Part shown: positions 29,497 through 39,390 of the stretch, one piece after another | How the letters are laid out: every line of letters starts with the position of its first letter | Position numbering within the stretch: position 1 is the first letter of the stretch | Assembly: GCF_900109315.1 (NCBI RefSeq) | Contig: NZ_FOJC01000002.1 | Span: 170,204 to 234,203 of the forward strand | DNA from: [Haemophilus] ducreyi | Lineage (GTDB): Bacteria > Pseudomonadota > Gammaproteobacteria > Enterobacterales > Pasteurellaceae | Direction: 5' to 3' | DNA: 64,000 bases | Program-made: the position numbers and the translations under genes | The notes under the pieces: model-generated | Seen by the model: only the letters and a program-made list of their open reading frames with translations | Told to the model about the DNA's origin: nothing | The model's database searches: none

Positions 29497-29540
29497 GCCC
29501 TTAAATCATTTTTAGAGCAAGGGCGATTATTAAATCGCCC
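29497..29540 (+). promoter_or_regulatory. rpsB-tsf intercistronic attenuator-like element
   Basis: GGGCGATT (29521-29528) pairs with AATCGCCC (29533-29540) ahead of a T-rich tail. GCCCTT (29497-29502) can instead pair with AAGGGC (29519-29524), which excludes the first hairpin. This could set the S2:EF-Ts ratio. Confidence 0.45.
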
Positions 29541-29582
29541 TACTTTTCTTTATTTATCTATTCAATCTTTGAGGAATACAAA

Positions 29583-30434
29583 ATGGCTGAAATTACAGCA
29601 TCTCTCGTAAAAGAACTTCGTGAACGTACCGGTGCAGGTATGATGGAATGTAAAAAAGCGTTAGTTGAAGCGAACGGTGATATTGAATTAGCAATCGACA
29701 ATATGCGTAAATCAGGTCAAGCAAAAGCGGCTAAAAAAGCAGGTCGTGTTGCAGCTGAGGGTGTTATCCTTGCTCGTGTTGCATCAGGTTTTGGTGTATT
29801 AGTTGAAATGAACTGTGAAACAGACTTCGTTGCAAAAGATGCGGGCTTCTTAGATCTAGCAAATGAAGTTGCTGATTTCGCAGTAGCAAACAAAGGCACA
29901 ACCATTGAAGCATTAGCGGCACAATTTGAAGAAAAACGTGCATCACTAGTTGCTAAAATTGGTGAAAACATGAACATTCGTCGCGTTCAATATTTAGAAG
30001 GCGAAATTATCGCTCAATATTTACACGGTGCTAAAATCGGTGTATTAGTAGCGGGTCAAGGTTCAGATGAAGAACTGAAAAAAGTGGCAATGCATGTAGC
30101 CGCTTCTAAACCTGAATTTGTTAATCCAGAAGCTGTTTCAGCTGCAGTGGTTGAACACGAACGTCAAATTCAAATTGAGATCGCGATGAACTCTGGTAAA
30201 CCAAAAGAAATCGCAGAGAAAATGGTTGAAGGCCGTATGAAGAAATTTACGGGTGAAGTTTCATTAACCGGTCAACCATTTGTAATGGATCCGTCTCAAT
30301 CAGTCGGTGACTACTTAAAATCAGTTGCTACTTCAGTGACTAATTTCATTCGCTTAGAAGTGGGTGAAGGCATTGAGAAAGTTGAAGAAGATTTTGCAGC
30401 TGAAGTAGCTAAAATTACTGCGGGTAACGCTTAA
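29583..30434 (+). CDS. tsf: Elongation factor Ts
   Basis: Guanine-nucleotide exchange factor for EF-Tu. The 283 residues equal the E. coli length. The N-terminal UBA-like domain ([20 protein letters not shown], about 8-27) and the core motif [13 protein letters not shown] (about 75-87) are intact. Ribosome site GAGGA. Second gene after rpsB, followed by a strong terminator at 30457. Confidence 0.98.
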   Translation: MAEITASLVKELRERTGAGMMECKKALVEANGDIELAIDNMRKSGQAKAAKKAGRVAAEGVILARVASGFGVLVEMNCETDFVAKDAGFLDLANEVADFAVANKGTTIEALAAQFEEKRASLVAKIGENMNIRRVQYLEGEIIAQYLHGAKIGVLVAGQGSDEELKKVAMHVAASKPEFVNPEAVSAAVVEHERQIQIEIAMNSGKPKEIAEKMVEGRMKKFTGEVSLTGQPFVMDPSQSVGDYLKSVATSVTNFIRLEVGEGIEKVEEDFAAEVAKITAGNA

Positions 30435-30456
30435 TTTTTCTCCTTTAGCAAAAAAT

Positions 30457-30484
30457 AAAGCAGGCAATTGGCCTGCTTTTTTAT
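30457..30484. terminator. Terminator between tsf and the convergent transferase gene
   Basis: AAAGCAGGC (30457-30465) and GCCTGCTTT (30471-30479) with T runs suited to both strands, so it can serve both convergent genes. Confidence 0.85.
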
Positions 30485-30499
30485 TATTAGTAATCTGTG

Positions 30500-32083
30500 C
30501 TATTCCTGAACGTGCCCATTTAGTTTGTGTTGATGGATAGGAATAATCACTGCCGGATCGGGCTTTGCAGGGATTTTTTCGATAATTTGTTTTAAACCGT
30601 AGTCATTATCGTCCGCTTGATTGCTAAAAAGATCGACGGCAGGATTAAGCTTCTTATTGATAATACCGAGCCATTTACCTATTCCATCTGTAAAATTTAA
30701 ACCCGATTTAAATACTTTATAAACGTGACGTTCTTGGTCGTCACTCGAAATTTTAAATAATGGTACATCAAAGTGAAATTTACTTTGTGCGGTGTTTAAA
30801 ATATGAATGCCATTTTTATTTTCACTATGAATTAAACCGTGATCAGAGAAATAAATCATTGAAAAACGGCGTCCTGTTTTAGTTTCATTTTGTTTGAGTT
30901 GCTTATAGACTTTCTCGATAAGTTGATCGGTCTTCTTAATTGAGGACAGATAGCAGTTGATATCATGGTATTTTGCGGGGATTTTAGTGTCGTCATAGAT
31001 TTTAGGATAATCAGTTAAACGATCACACGTAATTGGGTGTGAACTATATAAATGTAAGACAATAAAGCGTTTTGCTGTGCTTTTTTGCTCAATAATTTGT
31101 ATAAACTTAGGTAATAGCTCAAAATCACTGATATTTTGACTAAATGAATCGCCTGATTTTAAAAAGATTTTTTTATTACTCTTATTGGCTAAAGAAGAAA
31201 TAGGCGTATCAAATTGACCTAAATAACCTTGGTTAGATAGCCAAAAAGTGTTAATTCCAGCAGAATTAACTAATTCTATTACATTCATTCGATAGTTACC
31301 CTCCCAGTTTTGCGTATCAGGTTTGGTTAATAACAACTTTAATGATGCGATCGTATTTGTGCCACCAGAAGTGAAACCGTCAATTAATGTGCCTTTTGCA
31401 TTACTCATAAACGGCGTATTATCAACGGGATAACCATAAGCGTGGTGATAATCTTTTCTTGCACTTTCACCAATAATCAATACATAATCATCATATTTTG
31501 CATCAGATGAAAGAGTTGATTCTCCCCATTCAGAAGGAATAACACTGCTACTATTTAATATAGCTAATTCTTGTTTAACTTTCATTCCTTCATTAAAAAA
31601 TTCGTGAAACAGTTTAAATGGAGCTAATGAAAATGATGAAATAACAAAGGCGATCACAATAAAAGTGCGGTTGTTCAGCAAATTAATGTGATATTTTTGG
31701 TTGATTTTTCGGAAAAAAACGACCGCAAGTATAATGCTGAGGCCTGCTAGATAATTGAAAAGTGATAATTGTGAAAGGAATTCACGCGCTTCTAATAAAT
31801 CAGTCGCAAATAAAGAAGCGATATATTGATAAGAAGGAGGGCCAAAAGATAAACCAATTGGCGTATAAATTGCATAGCTAAATGTAATAGGCAACAATAG
31901 CAAGTAAAAAGATAATCTAGAACTACCTAACACAATAATTAATATTGAGGTTAGCAGTAGTTGAATCAAATTGGGTTCCGGAAAAAAACCAGAACCTTTT
32001 AGCATTACATAGCTAGCAAAGAGCGTTAAGAGTATAGCAATTAAGCTAAAACAGGCTTGTTTTGAGGTGAGTTTTAATTTCAT
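30500..32083 (-). CDS. Phosphoethanolamine transferase (EptA/OpgE family)
   Basis: A 527-residue inner-membrane enzyme that would add phosphoethanolamine to an envelope glycan such as lipid A, LPS core or periplasmic glucan. About five membrane helices fill residues 8-155. The periplasmic alkaline-phosphatase-fold domain follows, with GESARKD (metal Glu206), a candidate nucleophile Thr in SGGTNT (about 242-244), LYSSHP and FSDHG (metal His). Length and motifs such as FWLSNQGYLGQFDT recall E. coli OpgE (527); the exact acceptor cannot be told. It runs opposite to rpsB-tsf-pyrH-frr and splits that cluster. It contains an exact H. influenzae-type uptake core at 31663-31671, unlike the rest of the window. 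Confidence 0.85.
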   Translation of the reverse strand: MKLKLTSKQACFSLIAILLTLFASYVMLKGSGFFPEPNLIQLLLTSILIIVLGSSRLSFYLLLLPITFSYAIYTPIGLSFGPPSYQYIASLFATDLLEAREFLSQLSLFNYLAGLSIILAVVFFRKINQKYHINLLNNRTFIVIAFVISSFSLAPFKLFHEFFNEGMKVKQELAILNSSSVIPSEWGESTLSSDAKYDDYVLIIGESARKDYHHAYGYPVDNTPFMSNAKGTLIDGFTSGGTNTIASLKLLLTKPDTQNWEGNYRMNVIELVNSAGINTFWLSNQGYLGQFDTPISSLANKSNKKIFLKSGDSFSQNISDFELLPKFIQIIEQKSTAKRFIVLHLYSSHPITCDRLTDYPKIYDDTKIPAKYHDINCYLSSIKKTDQLIEKVYKQLKQNETKTGRRFSMIYFSDHGLIHSENKNGIHILNTAQSKFHFDVPLFKISSDDQERHVYKVFKSGLNFTDGIGKWLGIINKKLNPAVDLFSNQADDNDYGLKQIIEKIPAKPDPAVIIPIHQHKLNGHVQE

Positions 32084-32196
32084 TATAGATTCTAGTAGTA
32101 AATATATAGGGGCCCTATTCCTTGTTTAATAAGGATATTCTATAATAACTCAATTTTATTTTTAGTCTACACAACATTAAAAAGAGGCAAGTTAAA

Positions 32197-32910
32197 ATGA
32201 GTAAACCTATCTATAACCGTATTTTATTAAAACTAAGTGGTGAGGCATTGCAAGGCGATGAAGGTGTTGGCATCGATCCGTCAATTTTAGATCGCATGGC
32301 ATTAGAAATTAAAGAATTAGTTGAAATGGGCGTAGAAGTTGGTGTGGTATTAGGCGGTGGTAATTTATTCCGGGGTGCTAAATTAGCCAAAGCAGGAATG
32401 AATCGCGTCGTGGGCGATCATATGGGAATGCTTGCTACCGTGATGAATGGTTTGGCGATGCGTGATGCATTACATCGTGCCGAAGTAAATGCTAAATTAA
32501 TGTCAGCATTTCAGTTAAATGGTATTTGTGATACGTATAACTGGTCAGAAGCAATTAAAATGTTACGTGAAAAGCGCGTGGTTATTTTTTCAGCGGGTAC
32601 GGGGAGCCCATTTTTTACCACTGATTCAGCTGGATGTTTACGCGGTATTGAGATTGAAGCCGATGTTGTTTTAAAAGCGACTAAAGTAGAGGGGGTTTAC
32701 GATAAAGATCCTAGCAAATTTAATGATGCAAAATTATATAATACGTTAACTTATGCAGAAGTGATCGATCAAGAATTGAAGGTGATGGATTTAGCCGCAT
32801 TTACGCTTGCACGTGATCATAATATGCCTATCCGTGTATTTAATATGGGTAAGCCGGGCGCATTACGTGAAGTGGTAATGGGGACAACAGAAGGCACAAC
32901 TATTTCTTAA
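32197..32910 (+). CDS. pyrH: Uridylate kinase
   Basis: Phosphorylates UMP to UDP; a hexameric, GTP-activated bacterial enzyme of the amino-acid-kinase fold. The 237 residues match E. coli (241). N-terminal [13 protein letters not shown], the GGGNLFRG loop, [13 protein letters not shown] and [12 protein letters not shown] are family signatures. Ribosome site AGAGG. In E. coli it directly follows tsf. Confidence 0.97.
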   Translation: MSKPIYNRILLKLSGEALQGDEGVGIDPSILDRMALEIKELVEMGVEVGVVLGGGNLFRGAKLAKAGMNRVVGDHMGMLATVMNGLAMRDALHRAEVNAKLMSAFQLNGICDTYNWSEAIKMLREKRVVIFSAGTGSPFFTTDSAGCLRGIEIEADVVLKATKVEGVYDKDPSKFNDAKLYNTLTYAEVIDQELKVMDLAAFTLARDHNMPIRVFNMGKPGALREVVMGTTEGTTIS

Positions 32911-33123
32911 TTAATAAAAAATAGGCGTATTTTGGCTAAAAAGAATAGCAATATGCCCGCTTTACTATGTTATTTATTTTTTGATATTTTAGGCGAATTA
33001 TAGCTTTACTAGATATAAAACAGCCTAAATGGTCAAGCTAGAAATATCACTTTAAGACTATGAAAAAATGCGTTATTTAGGTAGAATTGACAAATCTATT
33101 AATGCAATTGAAAGGAATAATAA

Positions 33124-33681
33124 ATGATCAATGAAATTAAAAAAGACACGCAACAACGTATGGAAAAAAGTTTAGAAGCATTAAAAAGCCATATTTCTAA
33201 AATCCGTACAGGTCGTGCTCAACCAAGTCTTTTAGATGGTATTCAAGTAGAGTATTATGGTTCAGCAACGCAGTTACGCCAAGTGGCAAATGTCGTTGCT
33301 GAAGATGCGCGTACTTTAGCGGTGAATGTATTTGACCGTTCATTAATCAGTGCGGTAGAAAAAGCAATTTTAACTTCTGATTTAGGGTTAAATCCATCTT
33401 CAGCAGGCGCAACCATTCGTGTTCCGCTGCCGGCATTAACGGAAGAACGTCGTCGTGATTTAATAAAAATCGTAAAAAATGAAGGTGAGCAAGGAAAAAT
33501 TGCTATTCGTAATGTTCGTCGTGATGCTAATGATCAAATTAAAGCTTTATTAAAAGATAAAGAAATCAGTGAAGATGAAGAACGTAAAGCACAAGACGAA
33601 ATCCAAAAAATCACTGATGGTTATGTGAAAAAAGTTGATGAAGTGTTAATGGCTAAAGAAAAAGAATTATTAGATTTCTAA
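33124..33681 (+). CDS. frr: Ribosome recycling factor
   Basis: Splits post-termination ribosomes together with EF-G. The 185-residue length is standard. The coiled-coil domain I ([20 protein letters not shown] and the C-terminal charged helix) flanks domain II. The conserved [16 protein letters not shown] (about 26-41) is present. Ribosome site AAAGGA. A terminator follows at 33694. Confidence 0.98.
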   Translation: MINEIKKDTQQRMEKSLEALKSHISKIRTGRAQPSLLDGIQVEYYGSATQLRQVANVVAEDARTLAVNVFDRSLISAVEKAILTSDLGLNPSSAGATIRVPLPALTEERRRDLIKIVKNEGEQGKIAIRNVRRDANDQIKALLKDKEISEDEERKAQDEIQKITDGYVKKVDEVLMAKEKELLDF

Positions 33682-33693
33682 ACTAACTTAATG

Positions 33694-33719
33694 AAAAGTG
33701 GGGAAACCCACTTTTAATA
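33694..33719 (+). terminator. Terminator after frr
   Basis: AAAAGTGGG (33694-33702) with CCCACTTTT (33707-33715), GAAA loop. Confidence 0.8.
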
Positions 33720-33742
33720 TAATTAGCCAATATTTTTAAAAA

Positions 33743-35143
33743 TTAGACCGCTTGTGGTTTAATTTGCCAGCAATTGAATAATTGCGTAATACCCTTTCTT
33801 AATTGTGCTTCCGTTAAATGCCCAAAACCTAAGCTAAATAATTTTTTATTTTGATATTCAATAGGATACACTTTTATGCGATGTGTTTCTGCCAATTGAA
33901 CTAGCTTAGCTAAACTTCTTGTTTCATTATATAGCTCAATCAATAAGTAAAAGCCAGAATGTTCGCCATAATAGCGAATACAATATGAATAGGGCGTTAA
34001 TAATTGATAGAGTAATTCCATTTTTCGCCGATACACTTTTCTCATCCGATTAATATGTTTTTCAAATTCGCCTGTTTGAATAAATTTTGCCAAGCGTTGT
34101 TGTTCTAATCGCGAAACGGTCACATTGAGAAAACCACAATATTGCTGATAAGCATTTAATAACGTTTTAGGTAACACCAAAAATGTAATGCGTAATGAGG
34201 GCATTAATAGTTTAGAAAATGAACCTAAATAAATCACTTTACCGTGATTATCTAAGCTCTGTAATGAAGGAATTGGTTTGCCTTGATAGCGAAATTCACT
34301 ATCATAATCGTCCTCAATAATATAACGTCCAGTCTTTGCGATGGCCCATTCTAATAATGATTGCCTTTGATTAATGGTTAAAATGTGTCCAAAAGGGTAG
34401 AGGTGAGAAGGCGTTAAATAAGCTATATCAATCTTATTTTGTGTTAAAAATCCAATATCTAGCGGGTAGTTTTCTGTACTAAAAGGCATTTTAACAATAG
34501 GTTTATGATACAAATTGAGTAATTTTTCTACCGTAGTATAACCATAAGATTCCATTGCCCAGTTCATTTCAGGTTGTAATTGTTGAAAAAGTAAAATTAG
34601 TCTTTGCAAGCAACTTTCTACACCTGCACCAATAATAATTTGTTCTGCTTCACAATGAACACCACGTGAAGCAAGTAGATATTGTGAAATTTGTTGGCGT
34701 AAATTTAAATCGCCTTGCGGCTCGCCACTGTTTAACCAGGTGTTATGATCAAGGTTGGCACATTTTTTCCATTGTTTGAGTGGAAAGTGATCGATATCAA
34801 TTTTGTTTGGATTAAAGTCTAGTAGATAGTTTGTAGAAGCGGTTATTTTTGTTATTTTTTTGCTGTAACAGGTTGTTGGATAAGTATGTTCTGATTGAAA
34901 GCAAACCAAGAAGCCACTGCGAGCTTTAGACTCAATATAGCCTTCCGCTAATAATTGTGCATAAGCACGTTCAACAGTATTTTGACTAATTTGTAAATGC
35001 TCAGATAAACGGCGCTTTGAAGGTAATTTATCATTTAACTGCAATTCTTGCTGATAAATTGACCGCTTGATCTGTTGGTAAAGCTGTAAATAAAGCGGTT
35101 GTTTTTTATCTTTATTGAGTAGATAACTTAGCTTTTTAATCAT
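33743..35143 (-). CDS. pdxR: MocR-family regulator PdxR
   Basis: Transcription factor that senses pyridoxal phosphate and controls pdxST. A GntR-type winged helix spans residues 12-80 (KLPSKRRLSEHLQISQNTVE). A fold-type I aminotransferase domain follows, with the cofactor-binding lysine in LGSFSKLLMPSLR (Lys311). The 466-residue length is typical. It is divergent from pdxS with 99 bases between, holding a candidate operator at 35150-35183. Its last codons, CAA GCG GTC TAA, are an uptake signal (33743-33755, reverse strand), so the protein ends in QAV because of that element. Confidence 0.9.
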   Translation of the reverse strand: MIKKLSYLLNKDKKQPLYLQLYQQIKRSIYQQELQLNDKLPSKRRLSEHLQISQNTVERAYAQLLAEGYIESKARSGFLVCFQSEHTYPTTCYSKKITKITASTNYLLDFNPNKIDIDHFPLKQWKKCANLDHNTWLNSGEPQGDLNLRQQISQYLLASRGVHCEAEQIIIGAGVESCLQRLILLFQQLQPEMNWAMESYGYTTVEKLLNLYHKPIVKMPFSTENYPLDIGFLTQNKIDIAYLTPSHLYPFGHILTINQRQSLLEWAIAKTGRYIIEDDYDSEFRYQGKPIPSLQSLDNHGKVIYLGSFSKLLMPSLRITFLVLPKTLLNAYQQYCGFLNVTVSRLEQQRLAKFIQTGEFEKHINRMRKVYRRKMELLYQLLTPYSYCIRYYGEHSGFYLLIELYNETRSLAKLVQLAETHRIKVYPIEYQNKKLFSLGFGHLTEAQLRKGITQLFNCWQIKPQAV

Positions 35144-35149
35144 CTGACC

Positions 35150-35183
35150 TGATTAAAAATATAAAAATTGATACTTTTAATCA
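35150..35183. promoter_or_regulatory. Candidate PdxR operator
   Basis: Perfect 9-base inverted repeat TGATTAAAA (35150-35158) and TTTTAATCA (35175-35183), 16 bases apart, in the pdxR-pdxS divergent region. It is upstream of a TTGTCA/TATAGT-like promoter for pdxS. Its assignment to PdxR rests on position. Confidence 0.45.
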
Positions 35184-35242
35184 TATCTGTTTTTTGTCAA
35201 AATAACGAATATTTTCATTATAGTAATCAAGGAATAATCAAT

Positions 35243-36130
35243 ATGTCAGTAATTTTAGGATCAGACTTAGTAAAACGTGGTATGGCACAGATGCAAAAAG
35301 GCGGTGTTATTATGGACGTTGTTAACGCAGAGCAAGCACGCATTGCAGAGGCTGCGGGGGCAGTGGCAGTAATGGCATTGGAGCGAGTTCCTTCTGATAT
35401 TCGCGCAGCGGGTGGCGTGGCACGTATGGCAAACCCGCGTATTGTGAAAGAAGTCATGGAGGCTGTTTCAATTCCGGTAATGGCAAAAGCAAGAATTGGC
35501 CATATCACTGAAGCACGTGTACTCGAAGCAATGGGCGTAGATTATATTGATGAAAGTGAAGTATTAACGCCTGCGGATGAGGAATTTCATTTATTGAAAA
35601 GCGAATATACGGTGCCTTTTGTTTGTGGCTGCCGTGATTTAGGCGAAGCCTTACGCCGTATTGGAGAAGGTGCATCAATGTTACGTACCAAAGGAGAACC
35701 AGGTACTGGAAATATTGTTGAAGCAGTTCGCCATATGCGTAAAGTAAACTCACAAGTGCGTAAAGTGGTCAATATGAGTATAGATGAGTTAATGACGGAA
35801 ACTAAGATCTTAGGTGCGCCATTTGAGTTATTATTACAAATCAAACAGCTAGGTAAATTACCGGTAGTAAATTTTGCAGCGGGTGGTGTGGCAACGCCAG
35901 CAGATGCAGCATTGATGATGGAATTAGGGGCTGATGGTGTGTTCGTTGGTTCCGGTATTTTTAAAGCAGAAAACCCAGAAAAATTTGCGCGTGCAATTGT
36001 TCAAGCCACCACCCATTATCAAGACTATGATTTAATTGCTCGTCTCTCAGAAGAGCTTGGCGAACCAATGCGAGGTTTAGAAATCAGCAAATTGAGCGTG
36101 CAAGACCGTATGCAAGAGCGTGGTTGGTAA
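35243..36130 (+). CDS. pdxS: Pyridoxal 5'-phosphate synthase subunit PdxS
   Basis: Synthase part of the DXP-independent route; makes PLP from ribose 5-phosphate, glyceraldehyde 3-phosphate and ammonia delivered by PdxT. The ATG at 35243 (AAGGA upstream) gives 295 residues. The first active-site lysine is Lys82 in VMAKARIGH and the second lies near 149-150 in [11 protein letters not shown]. The TIM-barrel phosphate loop [12 protein letters not shown] is present. It overlaps pdxT by one base. Confidence 0.97.
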   Translation: MSVILGSDLVKRGMAQMQKGGVIMDVVNAEQARIAEAAGAVAVMALERVPSDIRAAGGVARMANPRIVKEVMEAVSIPVMAKARIGHITEARVLEAMGVDYIDESEVLTPADEEFHLLKSEYTVPFVCGCRDLGEALRRIGEGASMLRTKGEPGTGNIVEAVRHMRKVNSQVRKVVNMSIDELMTETKILGAPFELLLQIKQLGKLPVVNFAAGGVATPADAALMMELGADGVFVGSGIFKAENPEKFARAIVQATTHYQDYDLIARLSEELGEPMRGLEISKLSVQDRMQERGW

Positions 36131-36699
36131 TGGCTGACTATTCTAGATACACGGTTGGTGTATTAGCGTTACAAGGTGCAGTCACAGAACATATCGCGCA
36201 AATTGAGTCGTTAGGCGCTAAAGCAATAGCAGTAAAGCAAGTCGAACAATTAAATCAACTTGATGCATTAGTTTTACCTGGGGGTGAAAGTACGGCAATG
36301 CGCCGTTTAATGGAAGCAAATGGCTTATTTGAGCGCTTGAAAACCTTTAATAAACCTATATTAGGCACTTGTGCAGGATTAATTTTACTTGCTGATGAAA
36401 TTATTGGCGGTGAGCAAGCTCATTTAGCTAGAATGGCAATTAAAGTTCAGCGTAATGCATTTGGTCGTCAAATAGATAGTTTTCAAACGCCATTGACTGT
36501 TAGCGGATTAGATAAGCCTTTTCCGGCGGTATTTATTCGTGCACCTTATATTACTGAAGTGGGTGAGAATGTTGAAGTGTTAGCAGAATGGCAAGGTAAT
36601 GTTGTATTAGCTAAACAAGGTCATTTTTTTGCTTGTGCATTTCATCCAGAATTAACTAATGATAATCGCATTATGGCATTATTATTAGCTCAGCTATAA
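36130..36699 (+). CDS. pdxT: PLP synthase glutaminase subunit PdxT
   Basis: Triad-type glutaminase that supplies ammonia to PdxS. The ATG shares its first base with the pdxS stop codon and gives 189 residues. GGEST (51-55), nucleophile Cys81 in LGTCAGL, and the His-Glu pair in CAFHPEL (about 174) are intact. Confidence 0.96.
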   Translation: MADYSRYTVGVLALQGAVTEHIAQIESLGAKAIAVKQVEQLNQLDALVLPGGESTAMRRLMEANGLFERLKTFNKPILGTCAGLILLADEIIGGEQAHLARMAIKVQRNAFGRQIDSFQTPLTVSGLDKPFPAVFIRAPYITEVGENVEVLAEWQGNVVLAKQGHFFACAFHPELTNDNRIMALLLAQL

Positions 36700-36706
36700 A
36701 CGAATT

Positions 36707-36745
36707 AAGCGGTCTTTTTTATTGTTTATATAAATTAGACTGCTT
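36707..36745. terminator. Bidirectional terminator between pdxT and tadA
   Basis: AAGCGGTCT (36707-36715) pairs with AGACTGCTT (36737-36745), with one G-T pair, around an AT-rich loop. The right arm also encodes the end of tadA. Confidence 0.5.
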
Positions 36746-37259
36746 GTTTTTGCTGTTTTTTTTCTATTCTACGGCGTTGGAAAAATTCACTAATCTGTTT
36801 ACTGCACGCTTCTTTTAGGACTCCACCTTGTACAGTGAGCAAATGGTTCATTTTATAATCTTCAAATAAATGAAAGCGTGAGCCAATGGCCCCGGTTTTA
36901 TAATCTGATGCACCAAATACTAATCGGCTCAGCCGGCTATGCAGAATAGCACCTGCGCACATAGTACAAGGCTCTAACGTGACATATAATGTACAATCTA
37001 ACAGCCGATAATTTTGCAGTCTATGGCTTGCTTGCCGAATGGCGAGTATTTCTGCATGTGCCGATGGATCAGAAAGCGCAATGACTTGATTCCATCCCTC
37101 ACCAATGATATTTCCCTTTGAATCAACCAATACCGCTCCAACAGGAATTTCACCTATGGTTTCGGCGCGTTTAGCTAATGTCAATGCATATTGCATTAAT
37201 TGAATATCTTGTGCTGAAGCAACTAAACAACAATCACGTTCTTGCGTTTTGATAAACAT
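36735..37259 (-). CDS. tadA: tRNA-specific adenosine deaminase
   Basis: Deaminates A34 of tRNA-Arg(ACG) to inosine; essential zinc enzyme. Zinc ligands and the catalytic glutamate are in SAHAEI and LEPCTMC. The frame opens at 37286, inside the base of the deaD terminator hairpin; the ATG at 37259 (174 residues) or even the Met of LMQYAL, where family similarity begins, are better choices. No clear ribosome site marks any of them. A TATACT hexamer lies just before 37259. The C-terminal Gln-Ala-Val and stop are encoded by an uptake-like sequence. Confidence 0.9.
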   Translation of the reverse strand: MFIKTQERDCCLVASAQDIQLMQYALTLAKRAETIGEIPVGAVLVDSKGNIIGEGWNQVIALSDPSAHAEILAIRQASHRLQNYRLLDCTLYVTLEPCTMCAGAILHSRLSRLVFGASDYKTGAIGSRFHLFEDYKMNHLLTVQGGVLKEACSKQISEFFQRRRIEKKQQKQAV

Positions 37260-37288
37260 AGTATAGTAAGTTAAGTATTTAAGCATTG

Positions 37289-37316
37289 AAAATGCCCCAA
37301 CATACGGGGCATTTTT
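37289..37316. terminator. Hairpin between deaD and tadA
   Basis: AAAATGCCCC (37289-37298) and GGGGCATTTT (37306-37315), a strong stem with T-rich flanks; ends deaD on the minus strand. Confidence 0.75.
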
Positions 37317-37339
37317 GATCAGAAATTAATTATTAGTCG

Positions 37340-39163
37340 TTAATCACGGCTACTTTTGTTATTAAAGCGTTTTTCTTTAAAGCCAGTATTTTTACGCTCT
37401 TTATTAAAGCTATCTTCGCGGTAATTTGGACGACTATTACGACCGCTATTGCGTTGATCACGACGACTTCCATGGCGTTCTTCAAATGGTTGACTATTAG
37501 CACCACCGGCAGGGCCTAATAATGACATTTGCATTTGTTTGTTTAATACGCGCGTCTTATGTGCAAAGTGTTGTACGATATGGTTTGGTATACCTTTAGG
37601 TAATTCAATAGTTGAATAGCGATCATGTAATTTAATATGACCAATATAACGGCTATTAATATCACCTTCATTTGCGATTGCACCAACAATATGGCGAACT
37701 TCCACACCATCTTCACGGCCTAATTCGATACGGTATAAGTCCATAGCTACACCATTATTTTCACGATGTTCGCGACCATTACGGCGATCGTTACGTTCGT
37801 TACGATCACGGCGACCACGTTCACTGCGTAAATTATGCACTTCTGGATCAGGCGGTAATATTAATTTCTGTTTTTCTTGAAGCATCATCATCATAGCCGC
37901 TGCAAGTTTTTCGTGATCTTGATCGGCCGTGAATAAGTTTTCAAGCAATTCACGATATTTTTCTAAATCATGATGTTCTAACTGTTTAGAAATCTTAGCT
38001 TTAAATTTCTCACGGCGTTTTTCCATTAATACTTGATGATTTGGAATAGCCACCGGATCAATTGGTTTTTTCATTAATTGTTCGATGTTGCGTAATAAGC
38101 GACGTTCTCTTGGTTCGACAAATAATAATGCACGCCCTGAACGGCCAGCACGACCAGTACGACCGATTCGATGTACATAACTTTCAGAGTCTAATGGAAT
38201 ATCGTAGTTAACCACTAAGCTAATTCGTTCCACATCTAAGCCACGTGCTGCAACATCTGTTGCCACAAGAATATCTAAACGACCTGATTTTAATTTATCT
38301 AAAGTTTGCTCACGAGATTGTTGAGTCATATCACCGTTGAGTGCTGCGGTGCGATAGCCATTACGCTCACATAATTCGGTGATATCAATCGTGCCTGTTT
38401 TAGTCCGTGTGAAAATAATAGCCGCATCAAATTCTTCAACTTCTAAAAAGCGCAGTAAGGCTTCATTTTTGCGGAAACCATTTACTAACCAGTAGCTTTG
38501 TGTAATATCTGGCGCAGAACGTTGTGTTGCTTGAATTTTAACTTCTTTAGGATCAGACATAAATCGGCGTGTAATACGGCGGATAGGCTCTGGCATAGTG
38601 GCTGAAAACAAGGCTGTTTGGTGTTTTTCTGGTAATTCTGCCATTACTGTTTCAACATCATCAATAAAGCCCATATGTAACATTTCATCGGCTTCATCTA
38701 ATACGATTGATTTGAGGGTAGATAAATTTAACGTACCACGGCGAATATGATCAAGAATACGACCGGGTGTACCCACAACCACTTGAGAACCTTGTTTTAA
38801 TGCACGTAACTGAATATCGTAACGTTGACCACCATAAACGGTAACTACACGAATGCCTTTCATATTTTTGGTAAATTGCTCACAAGCATCCGCAACTTGA
38901 ATCGCTAATTCACGAGTCGGTGCCATTACCAACATTTGTGGATGGCGTTGATTTGGATCGATTTGTGCGAGTAAAGGCAATGAAAATGCCGCTGTTTTAC
39001 CGCTACCAGTTTGCGCCATACCGAGTACATCGCTACCAGCTAATAAATGGGGAATACATTCTTGTTGAATAGGAGATGGAGTTACAAAACCCATATCATT
39101 GACAGCATCTAGAATTAATTGAGGAAGACCTAAGTCAGAGAAAGTTAAAGTATTAGTTGTCAT
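37340..39163 (-). CDS. deaD: ATP-dependent RNA helicase DeaD (CsdA)
   Basis: DEAD-box helicase for ribosome assembly and mRNA decay, especially in the cold. The ATG at 39163 ([14 protein letters not shown]) gives 607 residues (E. coli 629). Q motif TPSPIQQE, Walker [31 protein letters not shown] and [13 protein letters not shown] are in order. The DbpA-type RNA-binding domain ([20 protein letters not shown]) and an Arg/Gly/Asn-rich tail ([12 protein letters not shown]) follow. Order pnp-nlpI-deaD as in E. coli. Confidence 0.96.
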   Translation of the reverse strand: MTTNTLTFSDLGLPQLILDAVNDMGFVTPSPIQQECIPHLLAGSDVLGMAQTGSGKTAAFSLPLLAQIDPNQRHPQMLVMAPTRELAIQVADACEQFTKNMKGIRVVTVYGGQRYDIQLRALKQGSQVVVGTPGRILDHIRRGTLNLSTLKSIVLDEADEMLHMGFIDDVETVMAELPEKHQTALFSATMPEPIRRITRRFMSDPKEVKIQATQRSAPDITQSYWLVNGFRKNEALLRFLEVEEFDAAIIFTRTKTGTIDITELCERNGYRTAALNGDMTQQSREQTLDKLKSGRLDILVATDVAARGLDVERISLVVNYDIPLDSESYVHRIGRTGRAGRSGRALLFVEPRERRLLRNIEQLMKKPIDPVAIPNHQVLMEKRREKFKAKISKQLEHHDLEKYRELLENLFTADQDHEKLAAAMMMMLQEKQKLILPPDPEVHNLRSERGRRDRNERNDRRNGREHRENNGVAMDLYRIELGREDGVEVRHIVGAIANEGDINSRYIGHIKLHDRYSTIELPKGIPNHIVQHFAHKTRVLNKQMQMSLLGPAGGANSQPFEERHGSRRDQRNSGRNSRPNYREDSFNKERKNTGFKEKRFNNKSSRD

Positions 39164-39338
39164 AAAAAACCATAAATAATGAGTAATAAGCAAATGAAAA
39201 CATTAAACCTAGCTTAAATATACTGATTTATATTCAAGATTATCTTATTACTAATTGATAAAAATTGTTGAGTTTTTAGGAAAGAAAAAATGAAATAACG
39301 AAGCGAATTCAATGCTTTTACAATTTGTCTAAATGAGT

Positions 39339-39383
39339 ACAAGCGGTAAAAAAACAGTAATTTTGCCATTTTTAACCGCTTGT
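39339..39383. terminator. nlpI terminator, two exact uptake signals
   Basis: Exact ACAAGCGGT at 39339-39347 and its complement at 39375-39383, flanked by A/T-rich runs, in the gap between nlpI and deaD. Both arms are full Apl-type uptake signals. Confidence 0.65.
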
Positions 39384-39390
39384 TTGCGTC

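Noticed and set aside
32100..32140. GC-rich palindrome ATAGGG-G-CCCTAT and adjacent TCCTT/AAGGA repeat before pyrH
   Set aside because: Short arms and no promoter relation that I can defend; noted only as unusual composition.
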